From Salimicrobium album (GTDB lineage: Bacteria > Bacillota > Bacilli > Bacillales > Halobacillaceae), in assembly GCF_900107115.1 (NCBI RefSeq), contig NZ_FNOS01000004.1, positions 124,001 through 188,000 on the forward strand: a stretch of 64,000 nt of DNA. The letters are read 5' to 3'. The notes below the pieces were generated by a model. The model made no database searches and had not been told where the DNA came from. It saw only the letters and a program-made list of their open reading frames with translations. How positions within the stretch are numbered: the first letter of the stretch is position 1; each line of letters starts with the position of its first letter. A program made the position numbers and the translations under genes. Below are positions 1-9,055 of the stretch, in pieces.

Positions 1-2985
1 TTCTATGAAAGTCTGGAAGGAATGCTTATTGAACTTCCGGACGCCACTGTCACCGGACCTGTGAAGTATGATGAACTTCCGGTGTACGTGGAAACGAGTG
101 AAGATCAGGCGTTTACGGATGTGGACGGACTACGTCTTACCGAAGAAGACATCAACCCTGAAAGAATGCTGATCGATGTAGACGGAAAAGGAATTCAGGC
201 TAAAACCGGAGATTATTTCCAAGGCCCGATTACAGGCGTTGTGAATTACGATTACAGTAATTACAAAATACGTCCTGCCGGAGAATTTCCTGCTCTGGCT
301 GACGGAGGAGCCGAAGAGGAATTCGGTACGATCAAAGGTTCGGAGTCCGAATTGTCAGTAGCTACGTACAACATGGAAAACTTCTCTCCGGAAACGAGTC
401 CTGAGAAAACGGCAAGAATCGCTGAACAGATGGTGGAAAACATGAACGCACCCGATATCGTCGGGCTTGTCGAAGTGCAGGACAACAGTGGCAATGAAGA
501 CGACGGTACGGTGGACGGCAGCGAAAGCTATGAGACGTTGATAGCTGCCATAGAAGAAGCGGGCGGCCCGACTTATAACTATGCGGAAGTCGTTCCTGAA
601 GATGGTCAGGACGGAGGTATTCCCGGTGGTAACATCCGCGTGGGAGTCATCTATAATCCGGATCGCGTATCGATGACGGAGAAACCTTCCGGAGACGCAA
701 CAACAGCGGTGGAGGTTACAGAAGACGGGCTTTCCCATAACCCTGCACGTATCGCTCCGCAGAACGAAGCGTGGAACGAATCACGGAAGCCGGTGGCTGC
801 AGAATTCGAATTCAACGGCGAAAAAGTGATCGTTGTAACCAACCACTTCAACTCCAAAGGAGGAGATGGAGCGCCGTTCGGTTCGGAACATCCGTATGAG
901 CTTGGAAGTGAGGAACAGCGAATGAAGCAGGCTGCTGTGATCCGTGAGTTCACGGAGAAGGCCGAAGCGGAAATGGACGATGCAAACGTTGTGGTCATGG
1001 GGGATCTGAACGACTTCGAATTCTCCAATCCACTGGAGGAACTTGAGGGGGATGTATTGAACAACCTCATCGAAGACGTGGACCCTGAAGATCGCTACAC
1101 GTACAACTATCAGGGGAACTCTCAGGTGCTCGATCATATACTTGCTACAGATGATTTATATGACGACTCCGAAATAGAAACCATTAATGTAAACTCGAAC
1201 TTCGGTGTGGAAGACGGCCGAGCGAGTGACCATGATCCTGTGCTGGCCTCCTTCGAGATCGAACAGGAAAATAGTCATCCCGGCAAAGGGAACGGGCACG
1301 GAAAAGACAAAGACCATCCTGTATTCGATGAACATCCGGGCAAAGGAAAAGGAAAAGATAAAGATAAAGAACACCCGGTATTTGATGAACATCCGGGCAA
1401 AGGGAAAGACAAGGGTGAAGATCATCCGGGTAAAGGGAACGGGAAACACAAAAATAAAAAGCTGGACCTTGAGCTGATGCATACGAACGACACGCACGGT
1501 CATATAGGTAACATTGCAATAACGAAAACTGCAGTGGACAACTACAGAGAAAAATATCCGGAGGCTCTGCTCTTAAGCGGAGGAGATATTTTCTCCGGAA
1601 CGCTGTATTTCCAGGAATTCCTGGGGCAGGCCGATCTGAAGTTCATGAATATGCTTGAGTATGACGCCATGAGTTTCGGTAACCATGAGTTTGATTTAGG
1701 TGACGGTGAAAATGGACATAAAGCTCTTCAGGAATTCATCGAAGGGGCAGACTTTCCATTTGTAGCTTCCAACGTGGATTTCTCGGCTGACCCGCTTTTC
1801 GATGAAGTGGATGAGACGGGAACGGTAACGGCCGAAGCTGAGGACGGGGAAATCTACAGCGGCATCACGAAAGAAGTTAAGGGCGAAAAAGTAGGCATTT
1901 TCGGTCTGACGACAGAAGAAACGAAAGATATTTCAAGTCCAAAAGACATTACTTTCTCCAACTATATTGAAGAAGCGGAAGCTATGGTGGAAGCTTTCGA
2001 AGACAGAGGCGTGAACAAAATAATCGCCCTCACTCACCTCGGTCTGGACGACACGGCGAAATATGATAACGATCTGATTCTTGCCGAAGAAGTGGACGGA
2101 ATCGACGTAATTGTAGGAGGACATACGCATACGGAAATCACCGAGCCCCGTATTGTGGAAGATAAAGAGCCTACTGTCATCGTTCAGGCAGGAGAGTATA
2201 ACAATAACCTCGGTACTCTTGAAGTTGAGTTCAACAAAAAAGGAGTCATCACCGGCTATGAGGGAGAACTCGTACCTCTTGAGGGTCTTGAAGAAGACGA
2301 AGAATTTGCCGAAGAACTGAAACCGTATACTGAGCAGATTGAAGCGATCCAGAAGGAAGAGATCGGCGTCACTGCCGAAGTACCGTTGAACGGCGTCCGG
2401 GAAGACGTACGTACGAAGGAAACGAATCTCGGAAATCTGATCTCTGACGGTATGCTGTGGAAAGCGAAACAGATCAATCCCGAAACGCAGATTGCCGTAT
2501 CCAACGGAGGAGGCATCCGCGCCTCCATCGATGAAGGGCCGATTACGCTCGGAGAAGTGCTGACGGTGATGCCTTTCGGTAACTCCCTTGGAATTATGAA
2601 TATCCAGGGAGACGAATTCAGGGCTGCACTCGAACACAGCGTATCGACCGCCCCGAATCCGGGAGGGCAGTTCCTGCAGGTGTCAGGGATGAAGTTTGAG
2701 TATGACAGTACTAAACCTGTCGGAGAGCGTGTAGTCAAAGCTGAAGTACTTCAGGATGACGGCACCTATGTTCCTCTTCAGGACAGTGAAATGTACTACG
2801 TCGCAAGTAACCTCTTCACGATTAAGGGAGGAGACGGTTACGGTATGTTTGAAACTGTATACAACGATCAAAGGGTAAGTGAGCCAGGCTTCGTGGATTA
2901 CGACGTGTTCACACAGTATCTGCAGAGTCAGGGGAGCAGCGTTTCTCCCGAGACTGAAGGACGGATCGTGGATATCGGTAAGTAA
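1..2985 (+). CDS. Secreted multidomain nuclease / 5'-nucleotidase (5' end cut off)
   Basis: The reading frame is open at base 1, so the N terminus and any signal peptide lie outside the window; 994 codons are visible. Two enzyme modules are seen. An endonuclease/exonuclease/phosphatase fold spans about bases 350-1260 (TYNMENF, NHFNSKGG, GDLNDFE, ASDHDPV). A metallophosphoesterase-type 5'-nucleotidase follows at about 1465-2280 (HTNDTHGH, GGDIFSG, GNHEFD, GGHTHT) with its C-terminal substrate domain to 2985 (NGGGIRAS, MPFGNS). They are joined by a Lys/His/Gly linker with repeated HPGKG units (about 1275-1460). The layout resembles B. subtilis YhcR, an extracellular nuclease releasing nucleosides and phosphate; that role is inferred. 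No LPXTG or other C-terminal anchor is present, so the protein may be released. Confidence 0.85.
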   Translation, partial: FYESLEGMLIELPDATVTGPVKYDELPVYVETSEDQAFTDVDGLRLTEEDINPERMLIDVDGKGIQAKTGDYFQGPITGVVNYDYSNYKIRPAGEFPALADGGAEEEFGTIKGSESELSVATYNMENFSPETSPEKTARIAEQMVENMNAPDIVGLVEVQDNSGNEDDGTVDGSESYETLIAAIEEAGGPTYNYAEVVPEDGQDGGIPGGNIRVGVIYNPDRVSMTEKPSGDATTAVEVTEDGLSHNPARIAPQNEAWNESRKPVAAEFEFNGEKVIVVTNHFNSKGGDGAPFGSEHPYELGSEEQRMKQAAVIREFTEKAEAEMDDANVVVMGDLNDFEFSNPLEELEGDVLNNLIEDVDPEDRYTYNYQGNSQVLDHILATDDLYDDSEIETINVNSNFGVEDGRASDHDPVLASFEIEQENSHPGKGNGHGKDKDHPVFDEHPGKGKGKDKDKEHPVFDEHPGKGKDKGEDHPGKGNGKHKNKKLDLELMHTNDTHGHIGNIAITKTAVDNYREKYPEALLLSGGDIFSGTLYFQEFLGQADLKFMNMLEYDAMSFGNHEFDLGDGENGHKALQEFIEGADFPFVASNVDFSADPLFDEVDETGTVTAEAEDGEIYSGITKEVKGEKVGIFGLTTEETKDISSPKDITFSNYIEEAEAMVEAFEDRGVNKIIALTHLGLDDTAKYDNDLILAEEVDGIDVIVGGHTHTEITEPRIVEDKEPTVIVQAGEYNNNLGTLEVEFNKKGVITGYEGELVPLEGLEEDEEFAEELKPYTEQIEAIQKEEIGVTAEVPLNGVREDVRTKETNLGNLISDGMLWKAKQINPETQIAVSNGGGIRASIDEGPITLGEVLTVMPFGNSLGIMNIQGDEFRAALEHSVSTAPNPGGQFLQVSGMKFEYDSTKPVGERVVKAEVLQDDGTYVPLQDSEMYYVASNLFTIKGGDGYGMFETVYNDQRVSEPGFVDYDVFTQYLQSQGSSVSPETEGRIVDIGK

Positions 2986-2997
2986 AAGAGATGGAGA

Positions 2998-3031
2998 GTG
3001 ACTTCCGGCATAGCCGGGAGTCACTTTTTTT
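2998..3031 (+). terminator. Intrinsic terminator after the nuclease gene
   Basis: A 12-bp stem (GTGACTTCCGGC with GCCGGGAGTCAC, one G-T pair) with a 3-nt loop is followed by seven T residues, 12 bases after the stop codon. Confidence 0.9.
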
Positions 3032-3040
3032 GTTAAAATA

Positions 3041-3069
3041 TTGACATTTATGTGAACGTCTAGTTAAAT
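3041..3069 (+). promoter_or_regulatory. Putative SigA promoter of the symporter operon
   Basis: TTGACA at 3041-3046 and TTAAAT at 3064-3069 are separated by 17 bp. The -35 is a perfect match and the -10 is weak. It lies 67 bp before the first gene of the operon. Confidence 0.5.
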
Positions 3070-3135
3070 AATAGTTGGAATGTTTAATGAATTTAGAAAT
3101 TTCTGTTTTATTAAAATTACATAAGGAGGCGGGTC

Positions 3136-3321
3136 ATGGTATTAGTTGCGGGGTTTGTGCTGCTTACGATCGTAAGCGTAGTACTCGGTCTTAAAAAAGG
3201 GAAGGCGCTTTATCTTACTTTTCCTTTTGTCGCTTTAGCGGGATTCGTGCTGATCAAAATCGCTATGGTTCCGCTCCCATTCTGGGAAACGGTCTCATTC
3301 ATTTTCGATCTGAGAGATTAA
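3136..3321 (+). CDS. Small two-helix membrane protein in the symporter operon
   Basis: This 61-aa protein has two predicted membrane helices (about residues 2-17 and 26-44) separated by a short basic GLKKGK loop. It has a strong AAGGAGG ribosome-binding site 8 bp before the ATG. It starts the operon, 16 bp before the DUF4212 subunit and about 330 bp before the symporter. I do not recognise the family. Co-transcription with the transporter suggests an accessory or assembly role, which is inference only. Confidence 0.7.
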   Translation: MVLVAGFVLLTIVSVVLGLKKGKALYLTFPFVALAGFVLIKIAMVPLPFWETVSFIFDLRD

Positions 3322-3337
3322 AAGGGAGGGAAGTTAT

Positions 3338-3643
3338 TTGAAGAAGATAGACAAGAAGACGGCCGACGCTTATTTTCGTACGCGGACTACACTGATCGTC
3401 ATTTATCTTATTATAGGTTTCTGTGTCTCCTACGGAGTGGTGCTATTCGCAGAACCTTTATCGTCCATTACTTTCCTGAACATGCCGCTTCACTATTATA
3501 TGGGGGCTCAGGGTGCCGTTTTGACGTTTATATTCCTGCTTTTTGTGAATGCAATTGTAAGCGATTTCGTAGACAGGAAATTCGGCCTGCTGGATCTGGA
3601 TAAAGAAGAGGAAAACGAAAGCGGAAAAGCGGTCAATAAATAA
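3338..3643 (+). CDS. DUF4212 sodium:solute symporter small subunit
   Basis: This 101-aa protein has two membrane helices (about 17-38 and 54-74) flanked by charged termini. The order Lys-rich N terminus, ADAYFRTRT, then two helices matches the DUF4212 family, which is known as the small subunit of VC_2705-type sodium/substrate symporters. The start is TTG, chosen because GGGAGGGAAG lies 6 bp upstream and no in-frame ATG fits. The large subunit begins 12 bp downstream, so the two are surely co-expressed. Confidence 0.85.
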   Translation: MKKIDKKTADAYFRTRTTLIVIYLIIGFCVSYGVVLFAEPLSSITFLNMPLHYYMGAQGAVLTFIFLLFVNAIVSDFVDRKFGLLDLDKEEENESGKAVNK

Positions 3644-3655
3644 GGGAGGGAAGGT

Positions 3656-5317
3656 ATGGAAACTCAATTTTTAGTATCACTTACACTAATACTGGCAACA
3701 TTTGCATTATACATAGGCATTGCAGTATTCAACACAGCAAAGAAGACGTCGGATTTTTATGTGGCGGACCGCGGGGTGCCCCCGGTGTTCAACGGGATGG
3801 CTATCGGAGCCGACTGGATGAGTGCGGCGTCGTTTATAGGTATGGCGGGTACCGTCATGCTGCTCGGCTACGATGGTCTGGCGTACATAATGGGATGGAC
3901 GGGAGGGTACCTGCTGCTTACGTTTCTTCTCGCTCCTCAGCTCCGGAAATACGGAAGATATACGGTGCCGGAATTTATCGGGGACCGATACAAGAATGAT
4001 ACTGCACGGCTGATTGCAGCAGCAGCTACGATTATAATAAGTTTCACATACTCCGTCGGACAGCTCGCAGGCTCCGGTGTAGTAATCGGAAGGCTTCTGG
4101 AAGTGAACACGGCTGTCGGTACACTCGTCGGTGTGGTCCTTATCGCTTTTTATTCCGCCTTAGGAGGGATGAAAGGAATTACGTGGACGCAGGTGGCCCA
4201 GTACGTCGTTCTGATTGCCGCCTACGTCATACCGGTCGTATTTATGGCGCTCCAGCTGACTAACAATCCGCTTCCATGGATTTCCTACGGGGAAGTCGTT
4301 TCGGAGTTTACCACACTGGATCAGGAACTCGGTATCACCGAATATCTCGTACCTTTCACGGAAGGGACGAAATGGCAGTTCATCGCTCTCATGTTTACAC
4401 TTATGGCCGGCACAGCGGGTCTCCCACACGTAATCACACGGTTCTTTACGGTAGCCACTATGAAAGCGGCCAGGTGGAGCGGTGCGTGGGCGCTCGTGTT
4501 CATCGGACTTCTTTACCTGTCCGCACCTGCCTACGCTGCCTTTTCCCGGTTCATTCTCATGACCCAGGTAGCCGGTTCACAAATCGATAATCTTCCTGCA
4601 TGGACGCAGTCCTGGGTCGATACAGGACAGCTGTCGGTGGCCGATACGAGCGGGGATGGCACGCTTCAGTGGTCCGAGCTTGTCATCAGCGGAGACATCG
4701 TCGTGATGGCAACTCCGGAAATTGCGAACCTCGGCATATTCGTAATCGGGCTGATGGCAGCCGGAGCTATGGCTGCGGCACTGTCGACGGCCGGCGGACT
4801 GATGATTACGATATCGGCCGCACTCTCCCACGATATTTACTATCGTTCCATTAACCCGAAAGCGACAGATAGAAAGAGACTGGCAGTAGGACGCTGGTCC
4901 ATCGTAATAGCGACAGTAGTAGCGGGACTGATTGCTCTGAATCCGCCGGGAGCTATTACCCAAATCGTAGCCTGGGCTTTTGCACTTGCCTCGGGAACCT
5001 TTTTCCCGGCCCTCGTTCTCGGAGTATGGTGGCGGCGGGCGAACGGCCCCGGAGTTGTTGCCGGGCTTCTCGTAGGTCTGACGGTGACGCTCACGTACAT
5101 TTTCCTCGCTAAATTCGGAGGAATCACCCTGCTCGGCATCATCGACACAGGTGCAGGTATTTTCGGAGCTGCTGCCGGCTTCCTTACGAATATCATAGTA
5201 TCCCTGTCGACGAAACCGCCGACTCAACAGACGGTGGAAGAAGTGACCGATCTCCGCTATCCGGAACAGCTTAAATATGAAAACGGAGAAGTATGGGTGA
5301 AGGAAAAAGCTGAATAG
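3656..5317 (+). CDS. Sodium:solute symporter, large subunit (VC_2705-like, SSS family)
   Basis: This 553-aa integral membrane protein has about 13 hydrophobic segments and SSS-family signatures in its first third (ADWMSAASFIGMAGT, GRYTVPEFIGDRY, ISFTYSVGQL) and the conserved SALGGMKGITWTQVAQ stretch. Members of this subfamily pair with a DUF4212 subunit and are thought to import small organic acids such as acetate with Na+; the substrate here is inferred. The C terminus is a short charged cytoplasmic tail. AGGGAGGGAAGG precedes the ATG. A terminator follows 6 bp after the stop. Confidence 0.88.
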   Translation: METQFLVSLTLILATFALYIGIAVFNTAKKTSDFYVADRGVPPVFNGMAIGADWMSAASFIGMAGTVMLLGYDGLAYIMGWTGGYLLLTFLLAPQLRKYGRYTVPEFIGDRYKNDTARLIAAAATIIISFTYSVGQLAGSGVVIGRLLEVNTAVGTLVGVVLIAFYSALGGMKGITWTQVAQYVVLIAAYVIPVVFMALQLTNNPLPWISYGEVVSEFTTLDQELGITEYLVPFTEGTKWQFIALMFTLMAGTAGLPHVITRFFTVATMKAARWSGAWALVFIGLLYLSAPAYAAFSRFILMTQVAGSQIDNLPAWTQSWVDTGQLSVADTSGDGTLQWSELVISGDIVVMATPEIANLGIFVIGLMAAGAMAAALSTAGGLMITISAALSHDIYYRSINPKATDRKRLAVGRWSIVIATVVAGLIALNPPGAITQIVAWAFALASGTFFPALVLGVWWRRANGPGVVAGLLVGLTVTLTYIFLAKFGGITLLGIIDTGAGIFGAAAGFLTNIIVSLSTKPPTQQTVEEVTDLRYPEQLKYENGEVWVKEKAE

Positions 5318-5323
5318 TGAAGG

Positions 5324-5361
5324 AGTCCCGTCCGATGCCAGCGTCAGACGGGACTTTTCTT
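5324..5361 (+). terminator. Intrinsic terminator after the symporter operon
   Basis: AGTCCCGTC (5324-5332) pairs perfectly with GACGGGACT (5347-5355), followed by TTTTCTT. Confidence 0.9.
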
Positions 5362-5396
5362 ATTCCTGTACCGCCGCGCCCGCCTTTTCCCGGGAA

Positions 5397-5431
5397 ATAA
5401 AAAACTGCAGAGGATTTGTGCTCCTCTGCAG
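5397..5431 (-). terminator. Intrinsic terminator of the minus-strand operon at 5.4-6.4 kb
   Basis: On the minus strand CTGCAGAGGA and TCCTCTGCAG form a perfect 10-bp stem with a 7-nt loop, followed by a T-rich run (the A tract at 5397-5404). It lies 19 bp beyond the stop of the 54-aa gene. Confidence 0.85.
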
Positions 5432-5449
5432 ACTTCCAGTGCCCGGAAA

Positions 5450-5614
5450 TCATTCTTCCGGATTTTTCTTTTTCTCTTTTACATAAAGATAGACGTTCAA
5501 AAGTATGAAAGCGATGGCTATAATCCCGCCTACAGTCGTAAGTTTCAAAAGGTCGGTAAACATGCCGACCAGAAAGTAAATGAGAAAAAACAGTGCGAAA
5601 CCTAAATAATACAA
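5450..5614 (-). CDS. Small two-helix membrane protein, unknown function
   Basis: I place the start at a TTG codon (first base 5614) because GGGGAAGGA lies 5 bp before it. An upstream in-frame ATG would overlap the previous gene and has no ribosome-binding site. The resulting 54-aa protein has two hydrophobic helices (about 3-19 and 26-43) and a basic end, KEKKKNPEE. It is 16 bp behind the 92-aa gene on the same strand and ends in a good terminator. I do not recognise the family. Confidence 0.6.
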   Translation of the reverse strand: MYYLGFALFFLIYFLVGMFTDLLKLTTVGGIIAIAFILLNVYLYVKEKKKNPEE

Positions 5615-5630
5615 GACAATCCTTCCCCTT

Positions 5631-5909
5631 CTATAACGGATACATATAAAAGCGATAGACCGTGAATTCCTCTCCCTGCATAATATCATAAGCTTCTATA
5701 TTTATCGACGAAAAAGTCAGACCGTCTTCCTGTTCGAAAGAAAGCGTCATTAAATAATCTTTGTCTTCAATAAGAGGGATAGGTTGAGGATTGACGATTT
5801 CAATCACCCATTCGTAGGCGAATCTTTCTATGAAAGCATGTGTGAATTCGGTGCGCGTTCCATCGAACCACAAATTGACGATGGATACTAAATCGCGTTT
5901 TGATTGCAT
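5631..5909 (-). CDS. Hypothetical 92-aa protein
   Basis: This is a soluble-looking protein rich in aromatic and acidic residues (SIVNLWFDGTRTEF near the N terminus) with no membrane helix. GAAGGAGA precedes the ATG by 8 bp. It sits 38 bp behind the 149-aa sigma-like gene and in front of the 54-aa membrane protein, so the three probably form one operon. I do not recognise the family. A partner or product of the sigma-like regulator is possible but not shown. Confidence 0.65.
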   Translation of the reverse strand: MQSKRDLVSIVNLWFDGTRTEFTHAFIERFAYEWVIEIVNPQPIPLIEDKDYLMTLSFEQEDGLTFSSINIEAYDIMQGEEFTVYRFYMYPL

Positions 5910-5947
5910 ATGCTTTTCTCCTTCGATGTTAATAGTATTAGTTTCCC

Positions 5948-6397
5948 TTAATCGGTGGAGAGTGAAACATAAGAGGATAGTTTTTGACGAAGTTTTTTTC
6001 GTTCGCGGAGAACAGTGGATTTGGAGATGGCCAGCAGCGAAGCGATATCTTCCGTTGTGTAGCCTTCCATGGAGTAGGTGAAAATCTTTTCTTCTCTGTC
6101 ATTGAAACCGGGATGGATGAAATAGTGGTCGATGTGGACGGAGGGGAGCCGTGGAGGTGTCGCCGTCAGAATCTCTTTGCGTCGTTTCGATTTGCGGAGA
6201 GCGGACTGGTAGTGGAATTTCAATTCCTGGTAGTAGTAAGTGGAGAATTTCGACCGGGAAGGGTTATAGTTACCGGCGCATCTGTGGTAAACGAAGTAGG
6301 CATCCTGCCGTTCATCTTCATACGGCGGCGGGACGCGGAGGAGGTGGAGGACATCCATGATCATCGGGTAATAGTCGGGGAACGGTTTTATATTCAT
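5948..6397 (-). CDS. Sigma-70-like regulatory protein (149 aa)
   Basis: The C-terminal 45 residues form a region-4-like helix-turn-helix (FNDREEKIFTYSMEGYTT, then EDIASLLAISKSTVLRERKK). The middle (about 45-75) contains a FSTYYYQELKFHYQSALRK stretch that resembles region 2 and matches the FSTYVNWKIKNAL stretch of the divergent gene. AAAGGAGTG precedes the ATG. It is small for a sigma factor, comparable to SigO/RsoA or ComX-type proteins. It could be a two-part sigma subunit or a sigma-like activator. It is transcribed away from the 166-aa sigma gene, with a shared 158-bp intergenic region. Confidence 0.7.
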   Translation of the reverse strand: MNIKPFPDYYPMIMDVLHLLRVPPPYEDERQDAYFVYHRCAGNYNPSRSKFSTYYYQELKFHYQSALRKSKRRKEILTATPPRLPSVHIDHYFIHPGFNDREEKIFTYSMEGYTTEDIASLLAISKSTVLRERKKLRQKLSSYVSLSTD

Positions 6398-6555
6398 AGT
6401 TCACTCCTTTCTTACCTATTATCTCCGTTTGCGGAAGGAAAAAGAAGAGAAATTTGAAAATTACAGGAGAAAATTCAATTTTTGTAAAAAATAATGACAC
6501 CAAAACGCATTCTTACCACGATTATAAAGTAAGTAAAGAATAAGGATGTGATCAC

Positions 6556-7056
6556 GTGTCACCGGAATCATTCGAAAAAATTGTACAAGATCATGAAAAA
6601 AGAATCCATTATTTCATTCATCACCTCGGCATCAGAGACGACGAAGGAGATTTCTATCAGGAAGGTCTGATCGCTTTGTGGAATGCCTGTACGACATACG
6701 TTGCCGGAAGAAGCGATTTTTCTACATATGTGAACTGGAAAATAAAGAACGCCCTCATCGATCAGATCAGACAGAGACAGCGGCATGCCGAAAAGGAAGA
6801 GCACTATCGCCACATGACCGGAAGGCCGGAAACCGAATACGTCCCCCGCGAAATGTTCGATGAAGAACTGTGGAAAGGTATCAGGGGGATGCTGACAGAG
6901 AACGAATGGAAATGGGTCACTCAGTTCATCATAGAAGACAAAGCGGTAGCCCAAATCGCCGTTAAAGAAAATGTGAGCCGGGATGCAGTGAAGAACTGGG
7001 GGAGGCATGCCAGACGTAAGTTGAAACATTTCCCTTTACTCATGGATGAAAAATAA
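6556..7056 (+). CDS. Small sigma-70 family RNA polymerase sigma factor (166 aa)
   Basis: Region 2 is seen at about residues 8-75 (YFIHHLGI, FYQEGLIALWNAC, FSTYVNWKIKNALIDQIRQ) and region 4 at about 112-160 (LTENEWKWVTQF, VAQIAVKENVSRDAVKNW). Region 3 is nearly absent, as in YvrI/SigO- or ComX-like factors. The start is GTG, with AAGGATGTG 4-6 bp upstream. The gene is divergent from another sigma-like gene. Its regulon cannot be deduced from this window. Confidence 0.8.
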   Translation: MSPESFEKIVQDHEKRIHYFIHHLGIRDDEGDFYQEGLIALWNACTTYVAGRSDFSTYVNWKIKNALIDQIRQRQRHAEKEEHYRHMTGRPETEYVPREMFDEELWKGIRGMLTENEWKWVTQFIIEDKAVAQIAVKENVSRDAVKNWGRHARRKLKHFPLLMDEK

Positions 7057-7057
7057 C

Positions 7058-7080
7058 AAAAAAAGAAGCCCCCGGGCTGG
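7058..7080 (-). terminator. Probable terminator of the threonine operon
   Basis: On the minus strand a short GC hairpin (AGCC...GGCT) is followed by TTCTTTTTTT, immediately after the thrB stop codon. The stem is only 4-5 bp, so the call is tentative. Confidence 0.5.
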
Positions 7081-8004
7081 TCAAGCCTCGGAAACTTCCT
7101 GATGGGCATGCACTTCCACCCGTACTCCCTCTGTATCTGTCCGCAACGACTCAAAATGAAGATGAGGAAACACGGATCTCAATTCTTCCACCTCTTTCTC
7201 TTCCAGTTCCTCGAACAGACCGATCATCGTAGGTCCGGCCCCGCTCACATAAGTTCCGGCACTTCCGGCGGTTTTCAAAGCTTTTGAAACCGGCGCGAAG
7301 TCAGGAAGAAGGGGGCTGCGGTACACCTGGTGAAAACGGTCCTTCTCCATCATCTCCCCGGCAAGTTTCCAGTCGTGCTGAGCAAGGGCCGCAACGAGAA
7401 CGTTGCCGGTACTGCTTGCATATACCGCTTCTTTATACGAAAAGTGTTTCGGGAGAAGATCTCTCGCTTCTTCCGTTTTCAGATGAAAATCAGGAACGAC
7501 GGTCAGCCACTGCAGGGATTTAACGCCGTTCGTCAGTTTCACATATTTCGGGACGTCGTAGTCATAGTGGGCGATAACGATACCACCGCAGATGGCAGGG
7601 GCAACGTTATCGGGATGCCCTTCGATTTTACAAGCTACTACGACTTTCTCCTGCTCGCTTAAGTCCAGACCGAGCAGCTGATTGGCGAGTTCAATGCCTG
7701 CGACGACCGCCGTAGAGGAACTACCGAGTCCGCGGGAGACCGGTACCTCGTTCGAAGAGGTGACGACGCACGGGGTGAGTTCTTTCTGTCCATATTCCCG
7801 GGCTGTGAAACTGGCCGCCTGATACACAAGGTTATCTGTACCCGCCGGTATGAATGGCCGGTCCGCTTCCGGTACGATGAAGTGCCAGGCATCAGACGGT
7901 TCACAGTGGAAGGAGGCATACTTCGTGAGAGCGATACCGACAGAATCAAAACCGGGGCCGAGGTTCGCGGAAGTAGCCGGTACTGTTATAGTGAAATTAT
8001 TCAT
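7081..8004 (-). CDS. thrB: Homoserine kinase
   Basis: This 307-aa GHMP kinase phosphorylates L-homoserine with ATP, the step before threonine synthase. The N terminus [17 protein letters not shown] and the ATP-binding loop VSRGLGSSS (about 89-97) are both diagnostic, and [10 protein letters not shown] is the late GHMP motif. AAAGGAGG lies before the ATG. The start overlaps the end of thrC by 8 bp, indicating translational coupling in a hom-thrC-thrB operon with the B. subtilis order. Confidence 0.96.
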   Translation of the reverse strand: MNNFTITVPATSANLGPGFDSVGIALTKYASFHCEPSDAWHFIVPEADRPFIPAGTDNLVYQAASFTAREYGQKELTPCVVTSSNEVPVSRGLGSSSTAVVAGIELANQLLGLDLSEQEKVVVACKIEGHPDNVAPAICGGIVIAHYDYDVPKYVKLTNGVKSLQWLTVVPDFHLKTEEARDLLPKHFSYKEAVYASSTGNVLVAALAQHDWKLAGEMMEKDRFHQVYRSPLLPDFAPVSKALKTAGSAGTYVSGAGPTMIGLFEELEEKEVEELRSVFPHLHFESLRTDTEGVRVEVHAHQEVSEA

Positions 8005-9055
8005 GATGTCCTCCTTTCAAAGCTTCCCTGAACGCCTGCAGGTCATTTTCGATGACTTTCGGCTTCAGTTCGCTAGTATCAATCGCTGTATTAGGATCTT
8101 TCAGCCCGTTACCGGTTAACACGTGGACGACAGTGGAACCTTTATTTATCCTTCCCTGTTCCAGCTTTTTGATTGTGCCTGCCAGAGAGGCACAGGAAGC
8201 GGGTTCCGCAAAGATTCCTTCTTTCTGGGCAAGCATGTGATAAGCCTGCAATATTTCTTCATCCGTCACTTTGTCGATCTCCCCGTCCGATTCTTCAACG
8301 ACGGTATTTGCAGGTCCCCAGCTGGCGGGGTTTCCGATCCGGATGGCGGTCGCCACTGTTTCCGGCTGTTCATAAATGCGGTCATCCGTAATCGCGGCAG
8401 CACCGCTTGCTTCAAATCCGAACATCTTCGGAAGGCCGGTTGCATGTTTTTCATTATACTGCTTGAAACCGCGCCAGTATGCTGTAATGTTTCCGGCGTT
8501 TCCTACAGGGATGGACAGGTAATCCGGAGCTTTTCCAAGTGCATCACACACTTCGAAAGCGGCCGTCTTCTGCCCTTCGATCCGGTTCGGATTCAGGGAG
8601 TTGACGAGTGTAATGCCGTCTTCTTTAGCCACTTCTTTTACGATTTCCAGCGCCTGATCGAAATTACCTCTGATGGAGAAAATCTCCGCCCCGTACATGA
8701 CAGCCTGGGCGAGTTTCCCTTCCGCTATTTTTCCGTCCGGTATTACGACGATACAGCGCAGATTCGCCCGGGCCGCAAAAGCTGCAGCAGAAGCGGACGT
8801 GTTCCCGGTGGAGGCGCAGATGACGGCCTCGGAACCATCTTCGATCGCTTTAGCCATCGCCATTACCATACCCCGGTCTTTGAAAGAACCGGTAGGGTTG
8901 GCGCCTTCCACTTTTACGTAAGCATCAATATCAAGATCCCGGGAGAGATTCTCAAGCCGGATGAAAGGAGTGTCCCCTTCATTTAATGTAAGTGCCGGTG
9001 TAGCGTCTGTCACCGGCAGCGAATCTCTGTAATGGTGAAGTAAGCCATGCCACAT
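7997..9055 (-). CDS. thrC: Threonine synthase
   Basis: This 352-aa PLP enzyme of fold type II converts O-phosphohomoserine to L-threonine. The PLP lysine is K59 in [10 protein letters not shown]. The phosphate-binding [13 protein letters not shown] and the late [11 protein letters not shown] segments are typical. Its ATG shares one base with the hom stop codon (TGATG), and GGAGGAG lies upstream, so it is coupled to hom. Length fits the short bacterial ThrC class. Confidence 0.96.
   Translation of the reverse strand: MWHGLLHHYRDSLPVTDATPALTLNEGDTPFIRLENLSRDLDIDAYVKVEGANPTGSFKDRGMVMAMAKAIEDGSEAVICASTGNTSASAAAFAARANLRCIVVIPDGKIAEGKLAQAVMYGAEIFSIRGNFDQALEIVKEVAKEDGITLVNSLNPNRIEGQKTAAFEVCDALGKAPDYLSIPVGNAGNITAYWRGFKQYNEKHATGLPKMFGFEASGAAAITDDRIYEQPETVATAIRIGNPASWGPANTVVEESDGEIDKVTDEEILQAYHMLAQKEGIFAEPASCASLAGTIKKLEQGRINKGSTVVHVLTGNGLKDPNTAIDTSELKPKVIENDLQAFREALKGGHHE

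Noticed and set aside
1270-1460. Short tandem repeats as a possible CRISPR or non-coding repeat
   Set aside because: They are in frame and encode the HPGKG protein linker.
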